NCBI GenBank assembly: GCA_037178625.1
Contig: CM074127.1
Span: 4,154,001-4,218,000 of the forward strand
From: Skeletonema tropicum
Taxonomy: Eukaryota > Bacillariophyta > Thalassiosirophyceae > Thalassiosirales > Thalassiosiraceae
Reading direction: 5' to 3'
DNA length: 64,000 bases
Shown piece after piece: positions 42,403 through 53,550 of this stretch (positions are counted from its first letter, which is position 1; the number at the start of each line of letters is the position of its first letter). Below the pieces are notes generated by a model. The model did no database searches. It saw nothing but the letters and a program-made list of their open reading frames with translations, and was not told where the DNA came from. The position numbers and the translations under genes were made by a program.

Positions 42403-45400
42403 TATCAACGACGACTATATTGGGCAACTAGTAGCGGCTTATGAGCGTGTCAACGACAGCAGAAAAGATTTGGTTGAAAGTGGTGATGCTGGCCAGCCCA
42501 CACTGGACCTCTCACATCAGCTACGAGGTTATAGCATCGCTTCTACGGACGCTAGTCGTCTGAGCAGTACCAAATGTGCTTGCTTAGTATCAACGACGAC
42601 TGTAATGGACCATTAGCAGCGGCTCATGCCCATCTAGATAGCAAAAGATATGATTTGGTGAATGTGGTGCTGCCGGCCAGCCCACACTGGACCTCTCACA
42701 TCAGCTACGACGTTGTAGCATCGCTTCTACGGACGCTAGTCGTCTGAGCAGTACAAATGTGCTTGCTTAGTATCAACGACGATTGTAATGGGCCACTAGC
42801 AACGGCTCATACCCATACTGACGGCGAAAGATATGATTTAATTGAATGTCGTGCTGCCGGCCAGCACACACTGGACCTCTCACATCAGCTACGATGTTGT
42901 AGCATCGCTTCTACGGACGCTAGTCGTCTGAGCAGTACAAATGTGCTTGATTAGTATGAGTCAGACTAAAATGGGCCACTAGCAGCGGCTCATGCCAATA
43001 CTGACGGCTAATAGATACGATTTGTTTGAATGTGGTGCTGCCGGCCAGCCCACACTGGACCTCTCACATCAGCTACGAGGTTGTAGCACCGCTTCTACGG
43101 ACGCTAGTAGTCTGAGCAGTACCAAATGTGCTTGATTAGTATCAACGACGACTGTAGTGGGCCACTAGCAACGGCTCATGCCCATACTGACGGCTAAAAG
43201 ACACGATTTGGTTGAATGTGGTGCTGCCGGCCAGCCCACACTGGACCTCTCACATCAACAACAAGGTTGTAGCATCGCTTCTACGGACGCTAAGTAGTCG
43301 TCTGAGCAGTACAAATGTGCTTAATTAGTTTGAGGCAGACTAAAATGGGCCATTAGCAGTTGCTCATGCCCATACTGTGGCTAATAGATACGATTTGGTT
43401 GAATGTGGTGCTGCCGGCCAGCCCACACGCCTGAACCTCTCACATCAGCTACGACGTTGTAGCATCGCTTCTACGGACGCTAGTAGTCTGAGCAGTACAA
43501 ATGTGCTTGCTTAGTATCAACGACGACTGTAATGGTCCACTAGCAGCGGCTCATGCCCATACTGACGGCTAATAGATACGATTTGGTTGAATGTGGTGCT
43601 GCCGGCCAGCCCACACTGGACCTCTCACATCAACTACGAGGTTGTAGCATCGCTTCTACGGACGCTAGTCGTCTGAGCAGTACAAATGTGCCTGCTTAGT
43701 ATCAACGACGACTGTAATGGGCCACTAGCAGCGGCTCATGCCCATACTAACGGTGAAAGATATGATTTAATTGAATGTCGTGCTGCCGGCCAGCACACAC
43801 TGGACCTCTCACATCAGCTACGATGTTGTAGCATCGCTTCTACGGACGCTAGTCGTCTGAGCAGTACAAATGTGCTTGCTTAGTATCAACGACGACTGTA
43901 ATGGGCCACTAGCAGCGGCTCATGCCCATACTGACGGCGAAAGATACGATTTGGTTGAATGTGGTGCTGCCGGCCAGCCCACACTGGACCTCTCACATCA
44001 GCTACGAGGTTGTAGCATCGCTTCTACGGACGCTAGTCGTCTGAGCAGTACAAATGTGCTTGATTAGTATCAACGACGACTGTAGTGGGCCACTAGCAAC
44101 GGCTCATGCCCATACTGACGGCTAAAAGACACGATTTGGTTGAATGTGGTGCTGCCGGCCAGCCCACACTGGACCTCTCACATCAACAACAAGGTTGTAG
44201 CATCGCTTCTACGGACGCTAAGTAGTCGTCTGAGCAGTACAAATGTGCTTACTTAGTATCAACGACGATTGTAATGGGCCACTAGCAGCGGCTCATGCCC
44301 ATACTGACGGCTAAAAGATACGATTTGGTTGAATGTGGTGCTGCCGGCCAGCACACACTGGACCTCTCACATCAGCTACGATGTTGTAGCATCACTTCTA
44401 CGGACGCTAGTCGTCTGAGCAGTACAAATGTGCTTGCTTAGTATCAACGACGACTGTAATGGGCCACTAGCAGCGGCTCATGCCCATACTGACGGCTAAT
44501 AGATACGATTTGGTTGAATGTGGTGCTGCTGGCCAGCCCACACTGGACCTCTTACATCCGCTATGACGTTGTAGCATCGCTTCTACGGACGCTAGTCGTC
44601 TGAGCAGTACAAATGTGCTTGATTAGTTTGAGGCAGACTATAATGGGCCATTAGCAGCGGCTTATGCCCATACTGTTGCTACTAGATTCGATTTGGTTGA
44701 ATGTGGTGCTGCCGGCCAGCCCACACTGGACCTCTCACATCAGCTGCGACGTTGTAGCATCGCTTCTACGGACGCTAGTCGTCTGAGCAGTACAAATGTG
44801 CTTGCTTAGTATCAACGACGACTGTAATGGGCCACTAGCAGCGGCTCATGCCCATACTGACGGCTAATAGATTCGATTTGGTTGAATGTGGTGCTGCCGG
44901 CAAGCCCACACTGGACCTCTCACATCAGCTACGATGTTGTAGCATCGCTTCTACGGACGCTAGTCGTCTGAGCAGTACAAATGTGCTTGCTTAGTATCAA
45001 CGACGACTGTAATGGGCCACTAGCAGCGGCTCATGCCCATACTGACGGCGAAAGATACGATTTGGTTGAATATGGTGCTGCCGGCAAGCCCACACTGGAC
45101 CTCTCACATCAGCTACGACGTTGTAGCATCGCTTCTACGGACGCTAGTCGTCTGAGCAGTACAAATGTGCTTGCTTAGTATCAACGACGACTGTAATGGG
45201 CCACTAGCAGCGGCTCATGCCCATACTGACGGCTAATAGACACGATTTGGTTGAATGTGGTGCTGCCGGCCATCCCACACTGGACCTCTTACATCCGCTA
45301 TGACGTTGTAGCATCGCTTCTACGGACGCTAGTCGTCTGAGCAGTACAAATGTGCTTGATTAGTTTGAGGCAGACTCTAATGGGCCATTAGCAGCGGCTT

Positions 45401-46699
45401 ATGCCCATACTGTTGCTACTAGATTCGATTTGGTTGAATGTGGTGCTGCCGGCCAGCCCACACTGGACCTCTCACATCAGCTGCGACGTTGTAGCATCGT
45501 TTCTACGGACGCTAGTCGTCTGAGCAGTACAAATGTGCTTGCTTAGTAGCAACGACGACTGTAATGGGCCACTAGCAGCGGCTCATGCCCATACTGACGG
45601 CTAATAGATTCGATTTGGTTGAATGTGGTGCTGCCGGCCAGCCCACACTGGACCTCTCACATCAGCTACGAGGTTGTAGCATCGCTTCTACGGACGCTAG
45701 TCGTCTGAGCAGTACAAATGTGCTTGCTTAGTATCAACGACGACTGTAATGGGCCACTAGCAGCGGCTCATGCCCATACTGACGGCTAATAGATACGATT
45801 TGGTTGAATGTGGTGCTGCCGGCCAGCCCACACTGGACCTCTCACATCAGCTACGACGTTGTAGCATCGCTTCTACGGACGCTAGTCGTCTGAGCAGTAC
45901 AAATGTGCTTGCTTAGTATCAACGACGACTGTAATGGGCCACTAGCAGCGGCTCATGCCCATACTGACGGCTAATAGATACGATTTGGTTGAATGTGGTG
46001 CTGCCGGCCAGCCCACACTGGACCTCTCACATCAGCTACGACGTTGTAGCATCGCTTCTACGGACGCTAGTCGTCTGAGCAGTACAAATGTGCTTGCTTA
46101 GTATCAACGACGACTGTAATGGGCCACTAGCAGCGGCTCATGCCCATACTGACGGCTAATAGATACGATTTGGTTGAATGTGGTGCTGCCGGCCAGCCCA
46201 CACTGGACCTCTCACATCAACTACGAGATTGTAGCATCGCTTCTACGGACGCTAGTCGTCTGAGCAGTACAAATGTGCTTGCTTAGTATCAACGACGACT
46301 GTAATGGGCCACTAGCAGCGGCTCATGCCCATTCTTACGGCGAAAGATATGATTTAATTGAATGTCGTGCTGCCGGCCATCCCACACTGGACCTCTCACA
46401 TCAGCTACGATGTTGTAGCATCGCTTCTACGGACGCTAGTCGTCTGAGCAGTACAAATGTGCTTGATTAGTATCAACGACGACTGTAATGGGCCACTAGC
46501 AACGGCTCATGCCCATACTGACGGCTAAAAGATACGATTTGGTTAAATGTGGTGCTGCCGGCCATCCCACACTGGACCTCTCACATCAGCTACGACGTTG
46601 TAGCATCGCTTCTACGGACGCTAGTCGTCTGAGCAGTACAAATGTGCTTGCTTAGTATCAACGACGACTGTAATGGTCCACTAGCAGCGGCTCATGCCC

Positions 46700-47203
46700 T
46701 GAACCGTCTCTCTTATCATCTCCTGATTCGACGTGTTGAGAAGGATGGGCAGACGTTATGCAGGGATTGGTGTCTAGCACATTGTTCCATGTTGTTGTGA
46801 GTGTAGGACTTTTTTTTCTGGAGGAATAAACTATGTTACGCGGAGGTTGATGAGTTGAGGGGGCGGACTTAGCCCTTGATCATCCGTGCAACGATGATGT
46901 GTTGATAGTCTGAGACGTTCTATCGCTCTTGGACATCTTAAACTTAAATTGAATTGCACCTGCATTAGAGACTTATGCAATGGGGCAACAAAGATGAATA
47001 CAATGATGTCTTTGATACAGAAGGGGTAGGAAGAAGTAGATCCTTCCTATCGCGGTGGAATCGGTAGTGTTGACGAATAGTTGGTTTGACGACAGCCGGC
47101 TATTTGAGGATGTTGTTCGAGCCAAGATGAGCAATATGTTTTGAATGTGAAATAATTTACGATATCAATCATTAATTATTTCTCGCTATATAAGCATATT
47201 ATT
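46700..47203. other. Intergenic, right flank of satellite
   Basis: About 500 bp of unique sequence between the abrupt end of the last monomer and the 3' end of the MPP alpha gene. No gene or repeat was recognised; a T-run lies near 46809-46816. Confidence 0.45.
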
Positions 47204-48904
47204 TTAAATCCATGTTCGCTTGTTTGAGTTTCTTCCAAGCATTTGTGTTATCTGCCCTAAATCTGGTACTGTGCTTATGTCTACACCAACACTCGAGACG
47301 GTTGGAGGTTTTCGAATGGCCTTTCGTACGACATCACGAATATCTTCCTTCGTAACAGCATCTATCTTTGCACACATTGTAGCTGCATCTTCTCTCTTCC
47401 CATACGTAAGGATTTGCCTTCCAATATCCTCAAATAGAACCAACCGAGATTCCAATTGAGTTAGCACATTGCATTTCAGCATATTACGTGCCCGGTCAAG
47501 CTCTTCGTCTGTCACGAACTCTTCTGCCAACTTGTCAAACTGTTGTACAATAGTAGTCGCCATCTCTCGGCCAAACATTGGTGGACAAGAGCCAGAAATA
47601 CCCCAAAGACCACTTTCTGCATGAAATGAAGTGAAGGCCTCAGCAGATTCTGCCCATCGGTGCCTGTTAAGTATCTCTCGATAGAGGCGTGAGTACATTC
47701 CCTTTCCTGGTCCACCGGCTGAAAATGAACTCCCTCCACCCAAGAGTGTCTGAAGAACACAAGTTGGAACCAGATCAAGTGAGTGCCACCCACCGACTTC
47801 AAAAGCGACTGCGATATGAGTGAATTCCTCTTTTGCAGAGTGAGGGCTGGGTTGTGTCTGCAAACGATATTCACCACCAGTGTATATCGACGGAATAGTT
47901 ATCTTCGAAGAGTCACTGTTGTTTGACGTCATGTGACCAAAGTTAGCATCAGCAAGTTCTACCAAAGCATCGTGGGAGATTCCAGATCCACTAACCACAA
48001 TTCTCTCTGGATTGTGAAGGAGATGTTGTTCTCTGAAAGCATGCACAGAGTCAGCTGTTAAGTTGGGTAGAGCTTCGGCCGTGCAAAAATGGGGTCTACC
48101 AAGTTGTTGCAATTTTCCATCCATCGGTCTATATGCCGCAAGTTGTAATCCCTCACCCATTAACACCTGTGGCATCATATCCATAGTTTGAAACATGATA
48201 ACTTGCTTCATTTCTTCCACTTCCATCTCATGCACAATAGGACTTTGAATTGTTTCCCCAAGCAAGTTAAAAGCTGACTTTACATTGGGACGCAATACAT
48301 CAACACAGTACATCATTAGTTCTCGACTAGATTGTGCAAACGTCGCCCCTCCCAACGATTCTAGGATATTTCTAATTTCCGGTCCATCGTAATTCTTTGT
48401 AGAGTTGAATGCCAATAACTCCATCAGATGGTTCACTCCTGCGGTAGATACGGTTTTGTTTGTTGATGGTACTGTGTATTGCTCTAATTCATGACGAGAT
48501 CCAAAGTCTAATAATACGCCAACCGTCGATACTTGCGAGTAGGTCTCCATCGATCCAACACGAACCCCATTCGATAGAGTTGTGATTTTCGTCTCTGGTA
48601 TTTCAAGCGACTCAATGGGTACATTTGGCGGTATGTGCGCTGGGCGCTCTGTACCGATACTGCGTGTGCTGGGAATGATGCGATGCTGCCCGTTGCTGTT
48701 ACTTTGGGGCCTGCTTGCCACTACAACATCAGCAGCTTTTGTCCGACTGATGATAGGAGCCTCTCTACGGTCAGGAAATTCATTTTCTGAGTAGGAAACT
48801 TGCTGCTGCGCCTGTACAGAAAAATGCCTTCCCTTGCTATGGCGATGCAGCCGACAAAGAGATGGGCACCGAGCTACTGACCTGGCTACTGCCGCGTTCA
48901 TCAT
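47204..48904 (-). CDS. Mitochondrial processing peptidase alpha subunit
   Basis: Non-catalytic, substrate-recognising subunit of the matrix peptidase that removes mitochondrial presequences. The product is 566 residues. Seen: an Arg/Ser-rich presequence (MNAAVARSVARC...), the M16 peptidase N-domain with TKITTLSNGVRVGSMET, the degenerate zinc site NHLMELLAF in place of the HFLEH of the beta subunit, and the glycine-rich loop LLGGGSSFSAGGPGKGMYSRLY that is diagnostic for MPP alpha. The C-terminal M16 domain continues through LDRARNMLKCNVLTQLE to the end. Two adjacent ATGs offer starts; the first (48904) is listed, the second begins one codon later. Confidence 0.92.
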   Translation of the reverse strand: MMNAAVARSVARCPSLCRLHRHSKGRHFSVQAQQQVSYSENEFPDRREAPIISRTKAADVVVASRPQSNSNGQHRIIPSTRSIGTERPAHIPPNVPIESLEIPETKITTLSNGVRVGSMETYSQVSTVGVLLDFGSRHELEQYTVPSTNKTVSTAGVNHLMELLAFNSTKNYDGPEIRNILESLGGATFAQSSRELMMYCVDVLRPNVKSAFNLLGETIQSPIVHEMEVEEMKQVIMFQTMDMMPQVLMGEGLQLAAYRPMDGKLQQLGRPHFCTAEALPNLTADSVHAFREQHLLHNPERIVVSGSGISHDALVELADANFGHMTSNNSDSSKITIPSIYTGGEYRLQTQPSPHSAKEEFTHIAVAFEVGGWHSLDLVPTCVLQTLLGGGSSFSAGGPGKGMYSRLYREILNRHRWAESAEAFTSFHAESGLWGISGSCPPMFGREMATTIVQQFDKLAEEFVTDEELDRARNMLKCNVLTQLESRLVLFEDIGRQILTYGKREDAATMCAKIDAVTKEDIRDVVRKAIRKPPTVSSVGVDISTVPDLGQITQMLGRNSNKRTWI

Positions 48905-49304
48905 GGTGCTGAAGATTTGAAGATCTGCACGAGCCGCGAGTGGCGAGTGGCGATGGCTTGGGATTTAGTCTGTCCGTCGTCGGTCTCTTCCTTTCCTCTC
49001 TCCTTCTTCCTCCCTCTCCTGCCGACCGGGTATGAGGTGAAAGAAGTCATGGCGGAGAGCATTCTCTAGCAGTGGCATTGTAAAGAAATGAAAGGGGAAG
49101 CATGAATGAAATACATGAGTCAATGTTTATCTATGCTGCTGAACTTAGTCATGATCGTTTTTAAGAAATTTCAAATCAATCATTTTCATGAGTACGCGTC
49201 GTAGCATGTCATTTGAGCAAAATCACTCTCTCGACAAGCTCATAAATTGTTCAGGCAGTCAACCCAAACAGCTTTACCAACATCTTTCCGATTCCACTAT
49301 CACC
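48905..49304. other. Divergent intergenic region
   Basis: 400 bp between the MPP alpha start and the start of the secreted K/S-rich protein gene. It contains a C/T-rich tract (about 48985-49020). No other structure was recognised. Confidence 0.4.
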
Positions 49305-49945
49305 ATGAAGATCTACAACTTCGGCCTCACTGCCCTTCTTTCCAGCCAATCTGCTTCTGCTGACTACCGCGGAGTTGAGTTTGGCGTTGTTCGGTAAGCA
49401 CTAAATTATTCACTTGTTGTTCTGTTCATATCCACAGCCAAGACATTTCTAACCTGCATGATCCATTACACAGCGACTTGCAACAGAGTATTAGCTCCAA
49501 GACTGGAAAGGTGAAAGAGAGCAAGACCTCCAAAACCATGCCAGTGAAAGTATTCTCTATTGGTACAACCACCGATGACGTCTTCTCTTACGATACATCC
49601 TTGTCTTACGATACAACCCGTACTGTTCCGGGCGACTTCTTCTCTTACGGAACAGATTCATTCTCCATGCCCGAGACGGTTATTGCCACCAGTAAGACCG
49701 GCAAGGTGGCCAAGGCGGCTACCGATGTTGATTCCGAATCCGAGGACGATGCTTCTAGTGATGAAGCAAGCGCGAAATCTGGCAAGAGCCAGATTGTCGC
49801 CAAGGTTGTGCGCGCAATGCCCATCGAAAGTTACTCTGGAACGGCTGCCAACGCTGTTGTTGCAGAGAATGCAGCTGTCATCAATGGAGCGGGGGCTTTC
49901 TTTAGTATGTTGACCTTTGCTGCTGTTGGTATGATGATGGCTTGA
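49305..49945 (+). CDS. Small secreted Lys/Ser-rich protein, 2 exons
   Basis: Exon 1 is 49305-49393, exon 2 is 49474-49945; the 80-bp intron has GTAAGC and TACACAG borders and splits an Arg codon. The product is 186 residues. Seen: a short signal peptide (MKIYNFGLTALLSSQSASA), a Lys/Ser-rich motif SSKTGKVKESKTSKT, a tandem pair FSYDTSLSYDTT, a second TSKTGKVAKAATD, an acidic Ser-rich stretch DSESEDDASSDEASAKSGKS, and a hydrophobic C-terminus AGAFFSMLTFAAVGMMMA that may be a GPI-attachment signal or membrane helix. Alternating K-x-x-K and phosphorylatable Ser clusters resemble silaffins and other diatom silica-associated proteins, but this is compositional inference, not homology. Confidence 0.7.
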
Positions 49946-50002
49946 GCTGAGATATAGATAGGAATTGGTCAATTGATGTGATGGTACTGAGCGTAGCTAA
50001 GA

Positions 50003-50605
50003 CTATAAATTGTATTTTGTTGCGTTCACTCCACTCTCTATCGTTGTAGTTGCATTACTCGTGTCGGTGAAGTTAGTAGCCGATGCTGTGTCGCTTTCTT
50101 CTTCACTTTGCTTCTCAGATTCATCGCCTTCAATGCTATCGTCTTTACCCAATACATCGTCATCATCAGTTTTTGATATGTCAATTGAAATTTGATCCTC
50201 CTCCAGAGCCAGTTCATCGTCAAATTGTAGGTCATCATCTATATTGAGAGCATCGATTTCATCTCCCTTCTCTGATTCATAGAGAGATTCTACCCTATTT
50301 TCAACCTTTGGCTTATCAAACTTGTGCCTCGACGCTGTCAATGGAAACAAAGCGAAGCGGTTGCTCTCTGAGAAAAGCCATACTGCAACAAATATTGCCA
50401 TCCCCAGCAACATTACTGGCTTCGCTACTAATCTTGGACGTTCGGATTGGAAGTGATGATAAAAATCCGTCGCATGGTCTCGTATGCGGTTGTGTTGGAT
50501 ACTCGAATCATATTGACGCCCATCTTCTGTTTGTATTAACACTGAGTTGATCACGTCGCTGTATGTTTTGGCGGAAGAGGGCATAGTTTCCACAGATATT
50601 GCCAT
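50003..50605 (-). CDS. Single-pass membrane protein, acidic tail
   Basis: A 200-residue hypothetical protein. Seen: a ~60-residue polar N-terminus (MAISVETMPSSAKTYSD), one membrane segment near KPVMLLGMAIFVAVWLFSE (about 62-80), and a long Asp/Glu/Ser-rich tail with several N-x-S/T sites near the C-terminus (NFTDTSNATTT, GVNATKYNL). Glycosylation sites in the tail would suit a type II membrane protein with a lumenal C-terminus. No family was recognised. It ends 58 bp from the convergent secreted-protein gene. Confidence 0.6.
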   Translation of the reverse strand: MAISVETMPSSAKTYSDVINSVLIQTEDGRQYDSSIQHNRIRDHATDFYHHFQSERPRLVAKPVMLLGMAIFVAVWLFSESNRFALFPLTASRHKFDKPKVENRVESLYESEKGDEIDALNIDDDLQFDDELALEEDQISIDISKTDDDDVLGKDDSIEGDESEKQSEEESDTASATNFTDTSNATTTIESGVNATKYNL

Positions 50606-50965
50606 CTTGATTTAAATGACCACAAAAAATACACAACAGATGAGGATGGTTGTGATAAGTGTTCACAAGCCAGCCTCTAGGACGATTAGAAAAGCCCTCC
50701 CTCTATGTCCACCTCCGTGTCTCAGTGTCTCCGTGCCAAACAACTGCCAACTATCAAACCAATCTCAAATTACTCCACCACCAAAGAACAACTTCAACTT
50801 CATTATGACCGAGACGAGAGACGAGCACCGAGCCAGCTTTTTTGCTAAGAGCAAAAAGCAAGCAAAACGCAGGCAGAGTGTCACACGGCTTCTGACAACT
50901 AGAGTGGTTGGCACAAACCATAAGTATCGCATTGCTTGCTTGAAGCATAACAACAGATAACTACC
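50606..50965. other. Divergent intergenic region
   Basis: 360 bp between the membrane protein start (minus) and the KDSR start (plus). Short frames on both strands lack content; no motif was identified. Confidence 0.4.
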
Positions 50966-52108
50966 ATGGCATTTCCTCACACGTTGCGGCTAGTATTGGC
51001 AGGCATATTGTCCCTTCCAGCTCTTCTGCTGTTGCTTGCTGTAGCTCCAATAATACTGGTGCTCTCAATTCCGAGCCTGGCCATCCTTGTCAGACGAAAG
51101 AGGAATCTTTTCCCTTCCTTTGCTCCTAAACCCTCCTCCGCCGCCGAGAATAGCAGCAGCAGTATCAGCCGCAGCTACCCGTTGCTTCAGCATGCCGTTG
51201 TCACGGGCGGGAGCAGCGGTATCGGCCTCTCCATTGCATTAGATCTTGCAAAGAGGGGCTGTGAGAACATTACACTTTTGGCAAGAAAGGAAGGTCAACT
51301 GGCAGAGGCAAAGAAACAAGTCGAAGAAGTGTGCAAGAAGGGATCGAAGACTACAGTAGTACGCACGATATCGATAGACATTACAGATGACAAGGCGCTC
51401 AACAAAGTCGTCGAGGATCTATGCGGAGAAGTGGGTCCACCTTCGCTGCTTTTCAATTGCGCCGGTGTTGCAATGCCTCTTGACTTTGAAGATTTGTCAC
51501 CATCCAACTTTCAGTCGCAAGTCAATCTCAATTATTTAGGGTCGACGTACATTGTAAAGACATTTTTGCCATACATGGAGCAAAATATTGGTGGTAACAT
51601 TGTGCTAACTTCTAGCATGAGTGGCCAAACCGGAACCTATGGATATAGTGCCTATGCACCTACAAAGTTCGCTCTCCGTGGCTTTGCAGAATGTCTTTCG
51701 ATGGAGTTGGCAGCTCATAAATCAAATGTGAATATAATGCTAGCTTATCCACCAGATACAAATACTCCAGGTTATGAGATTGAGAACCAAAATAAGCCAG
51801 AGGCATGTCGATTGATAAGCGAGAGTGGTGGAATTTGGGAGCCCGATGTGGTTGCTAAAAAGATTGTCAAGGAAGCATTGCAATCCAACCCAACATTTGA
51901 CATATACTTTGGTATTGATGGTTGGATGTTGTCCATGCTCACATCTGGAATGAATCCAGTTACGAGTGTCTTTGATGCCGTATGTCAAGTGGCATTGATG
52001 GGTTTACTTCGATTTATAAGTTTGTTTTATCTGATGGATTTTGGAAGAGTGACACAGAATTGCACAGACCAACTGATACAGAAGATGGAAGCATCTAAAG
52101 AAGATTGA
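50966..52108 (+). CDS. 3-ketodihydrosphingosine reductase
   Basis: An ER short-chain dehydrogenase that reduces 3-ketosphinganine to dihydrosphingosine with NADPH, the second step of sphingolipid synthesis. The product is 380 residues. Seen: a long hydrophobic N-terminal anchor (about 7-40), the cofactor motif VVTGGSSGIGLSIALDLAKRG, LLFNCAGVAMP, the catalytic Ser and YxxxK in LTSSMSG...YSAYAPTKFAL, and the KDSR-specific stretch AYPPDTNTPGYE, which distinguishes it from other SDRs. Hydrophobic segments near the C-terminus (SVFDAVCQVALMGLLRFI) fit further membrane association as in human and yeast orthologues. Confidence 0.9.
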   Translation: MAFPHTLRLVLAGILSLPALLLLLAVAPIILVLSIPSLAILVRRKRNLFPSFAPKPSSAAENSSSSISRSYPLLQHAVVTGGSSGIGLSIALDLAKRGCENITLLARKEGQLAEAKKQVEEVCKKGSKTTVVRTISIDITDDKALNKVVEDLCGEVGPPSLLFNCAGVAMPLDFEDLSPSNFQSQVNLNYLGSTYIVKTFLPYMEQNIGGNIVLTSSMSGQTGTYGYSAYAPTKFALRGFAECLSMELAAHKSNVNIMLAYPPDTNTPGYEIENQNKPEACRLISESGGIWEPDVVAKKIVKEALQSNPTFDIYFGIDGWMLSMLTSGMNPVTSVFDAVCQVALMGLLRFISLFYLMDFGRVTQNCTDQLIQKMEASKED

Positions 52109-52162
52109 CTACTATATTGAGTATATAACGCTATTTTTTTGTTGTTGTATTTCCTTCGGTTC

Positions 52163-53179
52163 TTATGATTTCTTCTTCCGAATAACAAACACTAACTCAT
52201 ACAACTCCAGCACACCCTTCTTTTCCCAACGCTTCTTATCATTATCTGTTACCAAATCGTTTACCTCCTCTAACAGCTCAACAGTATCTACCCATTCTTG
52301 CGACTCGTAGAGCTGTCGGACTTCACTTTCATTAATAGAAAAGGGAGGTCCACCTTTCTTTGCAGAATCATTTGTCACCTTCCTCCTGTCGAGTGTTACC
52401 AGCAGCATAGTACCGCCCGGTTTCAGCATATCTCCCATGTAAGTGGCGTAATCGTTTCGAAGGGATGGATCTATTGCAACCATTGATGCACGGTCATAAA
52501 TTGAGTCAAATAAATAGGATGCGGATCCATCTTCTGCGGATGATACAGTGCTGCCTAGAGTAATATATTTCGCTCTGTCTTCATGTTCCATCTGCAATAG
52601 ATTAAATAAATCCCCCACGATAATTGTAATATCATCACCATGAAATATAGAACCGCTGGATGTCGCGTCACAACTACTCTCATCAGGATGAAACTCCTTG
52701 AGAGAAAGAGCTGGGTGATCCTCCGCAAATTCTTCGGCCGCTTGTTTAATGATATCGATGCCAACTACATGCGAAACTTTTGTATTCGACGAAAGATAAG
52801 CCATGTCGAACGACTTGCCGCATAGAGGAACGAAAATGCGGTTGCTCTCGTCCTTTTCAACTAAAAGATCATTGTATTTTTGAAGATGTGGATTCACATC
52901 ACGCTTGTGCCAACCGAGCACAGTGCCGGACCACTATGACACATCATATGTACATCATTCATCGTAAAGCTTTGTTAGCAAATGTCCATATCGCTTTGAC
53001 AGAAATTAACGATCGGATTACATCACATCAATGGTTAACAATTGCAATCTGATGACTATCTTGAATAACAGATGTCATCAACCGCGGACAGAAGACAGAA
53101 TCCCAGCCATCGATTCACTCACTTGTTTCGCCCAAAATCCTTGCACGTCATCGGTAATAGTGACTGGTGGGTTCGCCAT
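52163..53179 (-). CDS. TPMT-family S-methyltransferase, 2 exons
   Basis: SAM-dependent methyltransferase of the thiopurine methyltransferase family, which in algae and bacteria may methylate thiols, halides or metalloids. Exon 1 is 53179-53123, encoding only 19 residues (MANPPVTITDDVQGFWAKQ). Exon 2 is 52933-52163; the 189-bp intron has GTGAGT and CATAG borders in phase 0. Without exon 1 the main frame has no ATG; joining yields FWAKQWSGTVLGWHK, matching the family's FW-x(n)-W-x(n)-GWHK opening. The product is 275 residues. Other motifs: RIFVPLCGKSFDMAYLS (SAM site), VVGIDI, DSIYDRASMVAIDP and MLKPGGTMLLVTL. The substrate is undetermined. Confidence 0.85.
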
Positions 53180-53550
53180 TGTTGTATGTGCTCTACCGTT
53201 TGGGTTCGCCGCCGTTATCTCAAAGGCGGCTTGGTTTGGTCCGTTTGTTGGTCCTTATTGTTTTGGGTTCGCCCACGGCTGATAAAAATGGCCAGGGGGT
53301 CCACTTCAAACGGATTGGCGGGTGGTACTTTCTCACACGCTACAAGTTTTCTTGCAGTTGAGACGGTGCGACCTTCTTTGGGCACCTTTTGGCATGCACT
53401 TCGTCGACTCCGAGCTCACTTTTTCTGCAAATCGCCCATGAACAAACGTAACGGCGCCATCTCCGACTCTATCTCCGCAAGTATCACCAACAATTTTGTC
53501 CATCTAGCTTAAACGAGAGTAGTAATCATCCTAACGTACATCTACGCAAC
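53180..53550. other. Divergent intergenic region with GGGTTCGCC repeats
   Basis: 371 bp between the TPMT-family start and the TPR-like gene. The string TTTGGGTTCGCC occurs at about 53200 and 53262, and GGGTTCGCC also spans the TPMT start at about 53169. Possible shared promoter element; otherwise nothing recognised. Confidence 0.4.

Larger units (their letters stand above)
33864..46699. repeat. Satellite array with 4.08-kb higher-order repeat
   Basis: About 12.8 kb of tandem DNA. The basic monomer is 184-188 bp (for example 45714-45898), with conserved blocks such as GCTGCCGGCCAGCCCACACT and CTTCTACGGACGCTAGTCGT. Twenty diverged monomers plus a 370-bp non-monomeric spacer form a higher-order unit: 33864-37948 (4,085 bp), 37949-42032 (4,084 bp), and a third from 42033 that is extended by extra monomers and ends mid-monomer at 46699. 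Within a unit monomers differ at many positions; between units corresponding monomers are almost identical (for example single changes at 34396/38481 and 34680/38765), so the larger unit was amplified recently. Roughly 60-65 monomers in all. No transposase or reverse transcriptase is present. Confidence 0.93.

Noticed and set aside
34234..46699. Repeat array as a CRISPR array
   Set aside because: Monomers of about 185 bp are repeated nearly whole without unique spacers of constant length, in a eukaryotic context with introns.
53169..53275. GGGTTCGCC repeats as tRNA B-boxes
   Set aside because: There is no A-box, acceptor stem or anticodon arm at the right spacing.
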